DNA from: Pseudomonas helleri
GTDB lineage: Bacteria; Pseudomonadota; Gammaproteobacteria; Pseudomonadales; Pseudomonadaceae
Direction of reading: 5' to 3'
DNA length: 64,000 bases
NCBI RefSeq assembly: GCF_001043025.1
Contig: NZ_JYLD01000018.1
Span: 42,015 to 106,014 of the forward strand
Part shown: positions 58,756 through 64,000 of the stretch, one piece after another
Layout of the letters: every line of letters begins with the position of its first letter
Numbering within the stretch: the stretch's first letter is position 1
Position numbers and translations under genes: made by a program
Notes under the pieces: generated by a model
Database searches by the model: none
The model's input: only the letters and a program-made list of their open reading frames with translations
Told to the model about the DNA's origin: nothing

Positions 58756-59089
58756 TGGACAGCTCCTTTTATCGGGGGGCTCTGCCCACAAAAGGAAAGC
58801 CGAAGGCGACTTTATAAGGGGATTTTGATATTCCGTAAACTAACGTAATTCCATATTTATATATCCTTATGGCATATCGGACTTGCATAACACCCTACTT
58901 TTAGCGCTTTATAAGGCTATGTATTAGCGTTTGGCCGAGTTTGGGAAGGCTCCTACAGGTTTTCTCAGCGCTGCCTCTTTGTTTGAGCTGTTCAATCGGT
59001 TATTTCTAAATGCCGCGCTTTTCACGCGGTTTCACTTTTCTGCTATCAAGCACTGCCTGATTCCGGAATGCGCTCAGTGGGTTTGCACA
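58756..59089. other. Gene-free divergent region with CTTTATAAGG direct repeats
   Basis: An A/T-rich 334-base gap between the sigma-54 activator and the cysteine desulfurase. CTTTATAAGG occurs twice (58810-58819 and 58907-58916), 97 bases apart. No sure promoter or coding sequence is seen; the frame open from 58931 upstream of the desulfurase ATG looks like an untranslated leader. Confidence 0.4.
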
Positions 59090-60259
59090 ATGAACAAACG
59101 ACCTCTTTATTTCGATTACGCCGCCACCACGCCTGTGGACGATCGTGTCATTCAGGTGATGGTCGAGTGCCTGGGTTTTGAAGGCAATTTTGGAAACCCC
59201 GCGTCTGGCTCTCATGCTTTCGGCCAGTCTGCCCGGCAGGCGGTAGAGCTCGCGCGTGAGCAGGTTGCGCAGTTGGTCAACGCACAACCAGAGCACATTA
59301 TCTGGACCTCGGGCGCCACCGAGTCCAATAACCTGGCCTTGAAGGGCGTTGCCCAGGCCAGCCGCGAATCGCGCGGGCACATCATTACCAGCCAGATCGA
59401 GCACAAGGCGGTACTGGATACCGCGCACTTTTTAGAGACCTCAGGTTTCGATGTGACGTACCTGGCCCCAGACAGCGACGGGCTGGTCAGTGCTGAAAAA
59501 GTCCGTGCTGCGCTGCGTTCGGACACGCTGCTGGTGTCGCTGATGCTGGTCAATAATGAGCTGGGAACGGTGAATGACGTTCCTGCTATCGGGCGACTGG
59601 TTCGTGAGCACGGTGCGTTGTTTCACGTTGATGCGGCGCAAGGGGCAGGCAAGGTCGCCATCGACCTGCAAGAGTGGGCGGTGGACTTGATGTCGTTCTC
59701 GGGGCACAAGCTCTACGGGCCCAAAGGGATTGGTGCCTTGTATGTCGGGCCACGTGCGCAGGATCGATTACAGGCGCAGATCCACGGTGGTGGTCATGAG
59801 TCCGGGCTGCGTTCCGGCACCTTGGCAACCCATCAGATTGCCGGCATGGGCGCAGCTTTTGCCATTGCCCGTGAATCGTTTACCCAAGAGCTTTCGCATA
59901 TCCAGGGCCTTCGCGAGCGCTTGCTTGAGCAATTGGGTGATGTGCCAGGTGTGCAGTGCAATGGTTGTCCGATCCAACGAATCCCTCATACCTTGAGCCT
60001 GACGTTCGGTGAAGGGCACTTCAATAGTTCGGTGCTGAGTGCAGTGCTGGCCTACTCGGCAACCTCGGCGTGCAATTCGGCCAGCAAGGCACCGTCTCAC
60101 GTACTGCTTGCTGTGGGCCATGATGCAGACAAGGCGGCGAGAACCATTCGCTTGAGTCTTGGGCGTTTTACCCGCGAGCAGGACATTGATGTCGCGGTAA
60201 CCGCCATCAAGGCCGCTATTGCAGCGCCTGCCCCTTTTTGGGCGGTTGCCCAGTCTTGA
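59090..60259 (+). CDS. Cysteine desulfurase, IscS/NifS-like
   Basis: A 389-residue PLP enzyme taking sulfur from cysteine. It opens with YFDYAATTPVDDRVI; the PLP lysine is Lys207 in SFSGHKLYGPKGIGALY, and the persulfide-forming loop is ATSACNSASKAPSHVL with Cys328. The short loop places it in the IscS-like class. It stands alone without iscU, iscA or an iscR, so it is not the housekeeping isc copy. The ATG at 59090 begins the conserved domain; its ribosome site is weak. Confidence 0.85.
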   Translation: MNKRPLYFDYAATTPVDDRVIQVMVECLGFEGNFGNPASGSHAFGQSARQAVELAREQVAQLVNAQPEHIIWTSGATESNNLALKGVAQASRESRGHIITSQIEHKAVLDTAHFLETSGFDVTYLAPDSDGLVSAEKVRAALRSDTLLVSLMLVNNELGTVNDVPAIGRLVREHGALFHVDAAQGAGKVAIDLQEWAVDLMSFSGHKLYGPKGIGALYVGPRAQDRLQAQIHGGGHESGLRSGTLATHQIAGMGAAFAIARESFTQELSHIQGLRERLLEQLGDVPGVQCNGCPIQRIPHTLSLTFGEGHFNSSVLSAVLAYSATSACNSASKAPSHVLLAVGHDADKAARTIRLSLGRFTREQDIDVAVTAIKAAIAAPAPFWAVAQS

Positions 60260-60314
60260 TGACTGCTCCATTATCCGCGACGAAGAAAAACAACCGTGGC
60301 CAGCAGGAGAGAGG

Positions 60315-62126
60315 ATGAGTATTCAGTCGTTGAATCAGGAATCTGTGGTGCAGCGTTTGGCGCGGACTCGCGCCTTGATGGAACAGAACGGCATTTATGC
60401 CCTGTTGGTTCCCTCGGCCGACCCACACCTCTCCGAGTATTTGCCTGCCTACTGGCAGGGGCGTCAATGGCTGTCAGGCTTTCACGGTTCAGTCGGTACG
60501 TTGATCGTGACCCCGACCTTTGCCGGGTTGTGGGCAGACAGCCGTTACTGGGAGCAAGCTGGCAAAGAGCTTGCCGGTAGCACTATCGAACTGGTCAAGC
60601 TGCAACCTGGCCAGCCAGGCCCTCTGGACTGGTTGGCAGAACAAGCTCCGCAAGGGGCGACGGTATCGGTTGATGGTGCTGTTCTGGCGTTGGCATCCGC
60701 GCGCACTTTGGAGAGCAAGCTCAAAGAGCGTAGCGCTGTTCTGCGTACCGATATCGATGTATTGAGCCTGGTGTGGGCTGATCGTCCCGCGCTGCCTAAA
60801 CAGCCGGTGTATGAACATTTACCACCTCAAGCCACCGTGAGCCGAGTAGACAAGTTGGCGAAGCTGCGCGAAACGCTTAAGCAGCGTAACGCCGATGCGC
60901 ACTTTATCGCCACGCTGGATGATATTGCCTGGCTGTTTAACTTGCGTGGGTCTGATGTTTCTTTTAACCCGGTCTTTGTCTCGTTTGCATTGATTGAGCC
61001 TGATCGGGCGACGTTGTTTGTTGATCTGGAAAAGGTGGGTGTTGAGCTGCGAGACACTCTTAAGCGTGATGGCGTCAATTTGCGTGATTACACCGAGATC
61101 AATTCGGCTCTGGCTGCGCTGCCGGCAACAACTCGGCTGCTGATAGATCCTGCACGCGTCACTTGCGGTTTGCTCAACAACGTAAGCCGTGAGGTGGCGT
61201 TCGTTGAGGGGTTGAATCCAACCACGTTCGCCAAGTCGCAAAAGAGCCTTGATGATGCGGTTCACATTCGTCAGGCCATGGAGCAGGATGGCGCTGCGCT
61301 TTGCGAGTTCTTTGCCTGGCTCGAAGCTGCCTTGGGTCATGAACGCATCACGGAGCTGACCATTGATGAGCAGTTGAGCGCTGCGCGTGCACGTCGCCCG
61401 GGCTTTGTATCGCTGAGCTTCAATACCATTGCGGCTTTTAACGCCAATGGCGCAATGCCGCATTACCACGCGACCGAGCAAGAGCACGCCGTCATTGAGG
61501 GGAATGGCTTATTGCTTATCGACTCGGGTGGTCAGTATCTGGGGGGGACCACCGATATCACTCGCATGGTGCCTGTCGGTACTCCTACACGCGAGCAAAA
61601 GCACGACTGCACCCGTGTGCTTAAAGGTGTGATTGCTTTGTCGCGTGCCCAGTTTCCAAAGGGGATTCTGTCACCTTTGCTCGACGCCATCGCCCGGGCA
61701 CCGATCTGGGCTGATAACGTTGATTACGGGCACGGTACAGGGCATGGCGTCGGTTACTTCTTGAACGTGCATGAGGGGCCGCAGGTGATTGCCTATCAGG
61801 CAGCCGTAGCACCGCACACTGCGATGCAGCCCGGCATGATTACGTCAATTGAGCCGGGTACATATCGCCCAGGTCGTTGGGGCGTGCGAATTGAGAACCT
61901 GGTGTTGAATCGCGAGGCTGGCGCCTCGGAGTTTGGTGAGTTTCTCAAGTTTGAAACCCTGACGCTCTGCCCGATTGATACGCGTTGCCTTGAGGCTTCT
62001 CTGCTGACGCATGAGGAGCTTAAGTGGCTTAATGATTATCACGAGCAGGTTAGTGAGCGGTTGAGCCCATTGCTTGAAGGTGATGCTTTAGCGTGGTTGC
62101 GGGCTCGAACAGCAGCACTTTCTTAA
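60315..62126 (+). CDS. Xaa-Pro aminopeptidase, long PepP type
   Basis: A 603-residue metallopeptidase of family M24B with two creatinase-like N-terminal domains and a pita-bread catalytic domain. Metal ligands lie in LLIDSGGQYLGGTTDITRM (Asp, Asp), GHGTGHGVGYFLNVHEGP (His), TSIEPGTYRPG (Glu) and GVRIENLVL (Glu). It releases N-terminal residues before proline in the cytoplasm. The ATG at 60315 with GGAGAGAGG in front is chosen. It starts 55 bases after the desulfurase and may share its transcript. Confidence 0.88.
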   Translation: MSIQSLNQESVVQRLARTRALMEQNGIYALLVPSADPHLSEYLPAYWQGRQWLSGFHGSVGTLIVTPTFAGLWADSRYWEQAGKELAGSTIELVKLQPGQPGPLDWLAEQAPQGATVSVDGAVLALASARTLESKLKERSAVLRTDIDVLSLVWADRPALPKQPVYEHLPPQATVSRVDKLAKLRETLKQRNADAHFIATLDDIAWLFNLRGSDVSFNPVFVSFALIEPDRATLFVDLEKVGVELRDTLKRDGVNLRDYTEINSALAALPATTRLLIDPARVTCGLLNNVSREVAFVEGLNPTTFAKSQKSLDDAVHIRQAMEQDGAALCEFFAWLEAALGHERITELTIDEQLSAARARRPGFVSLSFNTIAAFNANGAMPHYHATEQEHAVIEGNGLLLIDSGGQYLGGTTDITRMVPVGTPTREQKHDCTRVLKGVIALSRAQFPKGILSPLLDAIARAPIWADNVDYGHGTGHGVGYFLNVHEGPQVIAYQAAVAPHTAMQPGMITSIEPGTYRPGRWGVRIENLVLNREAGASEFGEFLKFETLTLCPIDTRCLEASLLTHEELKWLNDYHEQVSERLSPLLEGDALAWLRARTAALS

Positions 62127-62138
62127 AGTGCGAGGGCG

Positions 62139-62177
62139 CTCTGTCACGTACTCGACTGAGTGGGTTACGTGACAGAG
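62139..62177 (+). terminator. Inverted repeat after the aminopeptidase gene
   Basis: CTCTGTCACGTA and TACGTGACAGAG are perfect 12-base arms around 15 bases, 12 bases after the stop codon and just before the convergent lipoprotein gene. No U run; probably a two-way transcription stop. Confidence 0.55.
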
Positions 62178-62187
62178 ACTTGGGCTG

Positions 62188-62469
62188 TTATCTGCAAAGG
62201 ACGATCATGCTGCGACTGGTATAGCCGGCGGGGTTCAATCCGAAAGGGTAATCCCCAGGTTCTTCAGTGCCATCGCCTGACTTGGCAACAACTCGGTATC
62301 CCTTGTCTCCGCACGCCTTTACGGCCTCCGCGTAGCATTTATCCCAAGACGACGATAAACCAGAGCAGTTGATGTGCAAGCCACGCTTGCCACGTTTGAC
62401 GGCGGTTTCGGAGGTCGCAGCGCAGCCGGAGATCATGAGCACGGCCAAAACTACCAAAAATCGTTTCAT
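62188..62469 (-). CDS. Small cysteine-containing lipoprotein
   Basis: A 93-residue protein with a lipoprotein signal (MKRFLVVLAVLMISGC, lipidated Cys16). The mature part has the spaced cysteines INCSGLSSSWDKCYAEAVKACGDKGY plus one near the C terminus (VLCR). The WxxCYxxAxxxCxxxGY pattern recalls small periplasmic proteins of unknown role in pseudomonads. Fate and function are not known. Confidence 0.8.
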   Translation of the reverse strand: MKRFLVVLAVLMISGCAATSETAVKRGKRGLHINCSGLSSSWDKCYAEAVKACGDKGYRVVAKSGDGTEEPGDYPFGLNPAGYTSRSMIVLCR

Positions 62470-62634
62470 TCCTGTCCTTAAAGCGTTTACGTCAGATTTA
62501 CGTGGTGCGGTGAGCGGTTGATCATTCAGTTGCTCCTTTGGATGTCCTTATCCGGAATCGCCCCAAGTGACACATTCGGCCTATAAACATCCTCTAAATG
62601 AGAGTCAATTACCAGAACTGTGTCAAATAGGTGA

Positions 62635-63522
62635 CTAATTGTCTGTGCTGACAGGTGCTGAGTGACCACGCATTGTGAGGGTTGCACCGACCGAGGCCAT
62701 GATAATGCACAGGATAGCTATCCATTGTGTGACAGACAGAACCTCATGCAGAAACAGTAGCCCCGACAGCGCTCCAAAGGCAGGCTCAATACTCATCAGG
62801 GTTCCAAACGTACGGGTAGGCATGCGCGTAAGAGCGATCATCTCTAACGTGTAGGGCAGGGCAGTGGACAATAACGCGACAGCAAGGGCGATCGGGATCA
62901 GGGCTGGGGTCAATAGCGCGCTGCCTGCATGAACAATGCCCACGGGGGCAATAAACAGTGCCGCAATAATGACGCCCAAGGCTGCTGTCTGGACGCCGTT
63001 ATCTGCGCCTGCTTTCTGCCCGAAGAGGATATACAGCGCCCAACACACGCCAGCTCCGAGTGCATAGGCTGTGCCGACAAGATCGATGCCTTGTGCGCCT
63101 TCTCCTATAGGGATAAGCAGTAAAAGCCCGGTAATTGCCAGGCCTATCCACACAAAGTCGATTGCCTTGCGTGAAGAGAAGATAGCGACCGCCAGCGGGC
63201 CTGTGAATTCAAGTGCAACTGCAATCCCCAGCGGGACGGTACGCAGCGACATATAGAAGAGCAGGTTCATACCGCCCAGCGCTATCCCGTAAACAATGAC
63301 GGTCTTGAGCGATTTGGCCGTGAGCTTGGCTCTCCAGGGGCGCAGTATCAGCAGCATGATGATGCTGGCAAATATCAAGCGCAGAGTTGTCGTGCCTTGG
63401 GCGCCCACAACGGGGAACATGCTTTTTGCGAGCGATGCACCTGATTGGATTGAGGCCATGGCGATAAGGAGTAGGCCAACAGGTAATAGCGTCGATACGA
63501 GGCTACGAGAGGACTGTGTCAT
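62635..63522 (-). CDS. rhtA: Threonine/homoserine exporter RhtA
   Basis: A 295-residue EamA-fold permease with ten transmembrane helices in two repeats. Blocks shared with E. coli RhtA include MASIQSGASLAKSMFPVVGAQG, TVPLGIAVALEFTGPLAVAIFSSR, STALPYTLEMIALTRMPTRTFGTLMS and a related C-terminal helix. It exports threonine, homoserine and related amino acids. Monocistronic by appearance, next to the rrn promoters on the other strand. Confidence 0.87.
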   Translation of the reverse strand: MTQSSRSLVSTLLPVGLLLIAMASIQSGASLAKSMFPVVGAQGTTTLRLIFASIIMLLILRPWRAKLTAKSLKTVIVYGIALGGMNLLFYMSLRTVPLGIAVALEFTGPLAVAIFSSRKAIDFVWIGLAITGLLLLIPIGEGAQGIDLVGTAYALGAGVCWALYILFGQKAGADNGVQTAALGVIIAALFIAPVGIVHAGSALLTPALIPIALAVALLSTALPYTLEMIALTRMPTRTFGTLMSIEPAFGALSGLLFLHEVLSVTQWIAILCIIMASVGATLTMRGHSAPVSTDN

Positions 63523-63649
63523 TGCGGGGGTATGCCTGGGCGATAAGTGTGTAAAGGTCAGGCATCATGCTCAAGTGGCGTGCAGTGTGCAATATAGTGC
63601 GCAATATGCTTTTGAATTTGTCTTATATATAGAGAGCGTTAATTAACCC

Positions 63650-63677
63650 TTGACTCAGAATTATAGCGGCCTATAAT
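63650..63677 (+). promoter_or_regulatory. Sigma-70 promoter P0 upstream of the rrn promoters
   Basis: TTGACT (63650-63655), 16 bases, TATAAT (63672-63677). An imperfect hairpin (AACTCCTTGA with TCAATGAGTT, 63708-63730) follows in its transcript. It may be the most distal rrn promoter. Confidence 0.7.
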
Positions 63678-63781
63678 TCGCACCAATTCCGGCGCAGTCG
63701 AAACGGAAACTCCTTGAATATCAATGAGTTGGATGGTTTTGACGATGCCAGCTTCAGTTCATCGAAGCAGGAAATGAGGTG

Positions 63782-63809
63782 TTGACAGCAGCGTGTAACG
63801 CTGTAGAAT
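63782..63809 (+). promoter_or_regulatory. rRNA operon promoter P1
   Basis: TTGACA (63782-63787), 16 bases, TAGAAT (63804-63809), followed by the GC-rich discriminator TCGCCTCCCGC expected of a stringently controlled rrn promoter. Confidence 0.85.
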
Positions 63810-63890
63810 TCGCCTCCCGCTAACGAGAGATCGAAAGCGCAAGTGGTTGATGTTACAAAGGAAACTTTGAAATCATCTTAAAATAACCGC

Positions 63891-63918
63891 TTGACAGCAA
63901 CAGAGGCTGCTGTAGAAT
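63891..63918 (+). promoter_or_regulatory. rRNA operon promoter P2
   Basis: TTGACA (63891-63896), 16 bases, TAGAAT (63913-63918), then GCGCGCCTCGG as discriminator. The A/T-rich bases before it could act as an UP element. Confidence 0.88.
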
Positions 63919-63951
63919 GCGCGCCTCGGTTGAGCGAAAGCTTAACCAACC

Positions 63952-63963
63952 GCTCTTTAACAA
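63952..63963 (+). promoter_or_regulatory. rrn boxA antitermination site
   Basis: GCTCTTTAACAA is the standard boxA to which NusB-NusE bind in the 16S leader. The 16S rRNA gene should begin shortly beyond the window edge; it is not visible here. Confidence 0.88.
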
Positions 63964-64000
63964 CTGAATCAAGCAATTCGTGTGGGTGCTTGTGGAGTCA

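Noticed and set aside
58870..58890. TGGC...TTGC resembling a sigma-54 promoter before the cysteine desulfurase
   Set aside because: The GG and GC elements in TGGCATATCGGACTTGC are 14 bases apart instead of 12, a spacing sigma-54 does not tolerate.
1..64000. CRISPR arrays, tRNA genes, insertion sequences or prophage
   Set aside because: No regularly spaced repeats, cloverleaf-forming sequences, transposase or phage genes were seen; the short palindromes are REP-type repeats.

Overview
The window is a stretch of chromosome from a fluorescent Pseudomonas. The evidence is a dispersed set of pyoverdine genes (pvdQ, fpvR-type, pvdP, pvdRT-opmQ, fpvI, pvdA), a liu leucine-degradation locus under a MerR-type LiuR, a CrcY-type small RNA beside the HMG-CoA lyase gene, Pseudomonas REP/REPIN palindromes, and the tandem promoters of an rRNA operon at the right edge. 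All calls were made by reading the sequence; no database search was run.

Layout. 1-7.8 kb: leucine/isovalerate catabolism. liuB (cut by the window edge) and liuA diverge from an acyl-CoA ligase across two near-identical LiuR operators. crcY follows with a -24/-12 promoter, then liuE-liuR with a third LiuR operator buried in the end of a LysR gene, then an acyl-CoA dehydrogenase. 7.8-19.4 kb: housekeeping and envelope genes (a PstS-OmpA fusion, xthA, a GNAT enzyme, the tamAB pair, an aldo/keto reductase with a LysR regulator, two very small membrane proteins, a truncated Fur-like regulator). 19.4-23.0 kb: pvdQ and a convergent FecR/FpvR-type anti-sigma gene. 23.1-31.8 kb: an interposed segment with a VasX-like type VI effector and its overlapping membrane immunity gene, a DUF2790-like protein, zapE and dkgB. 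31.9-40.5 kb: pvdP, the pvdR-pvdT-opmQ efflux operon, the ECF sigma gene fpvI and pvdA. Perfect TAAAT-N16-CGT iron-starvation (PvdS) boxes precede pvdP, pvdR and pvdA, and a one-mismatch box precedes pvdQ. 40.5-44.0 kb: a long structured leader and the Mg2+ P-type ATPase mgtA. 44.0-49.3 kb: a BvgA/BvgS (EvgA/EvgS)-like two-component system, a degenerate receiver protein and a GNAT enzyme. 49.4-63.5 kb: cptA-like, gnd-zwf-HAD operon, dienoyl-CoA isomerase-like, nudC, TSUP permease, sigma-54 activator, cysteine desulfurase, aminopeptidase P, a small lipoprotein and rhtA. 63.6-64.0 kb: three sigma-70 promoters and the boxA of an rrn leader; the 16S gene lies beyond the edge.

The most interesting items are regulatory. 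(1) The mgtA leader holds a tiny ORF whose peptide repeats the Pro3/5/7/9-Arg10 spacing of enterobacterial MgtL. (2) The BvgA-like regulator gene is preceded by two inverted heptad pairs of the TTTCCTA type that BvgA uses. (3) Two copies of TGCGCAA-N4-TTGCGCA, eight helical turns apart, stand before the type VI effector. (4) The CrcY RNA is fully readable, from promoter through six A-rich Hfq/Crc motifs to terminator. (5) Several control sites sit inside neighbouring coding sequence: a LiuR operator in a LysR gene, a PvdS -35 element on the fpvI stop codon, and a terminator in the immunity gene.
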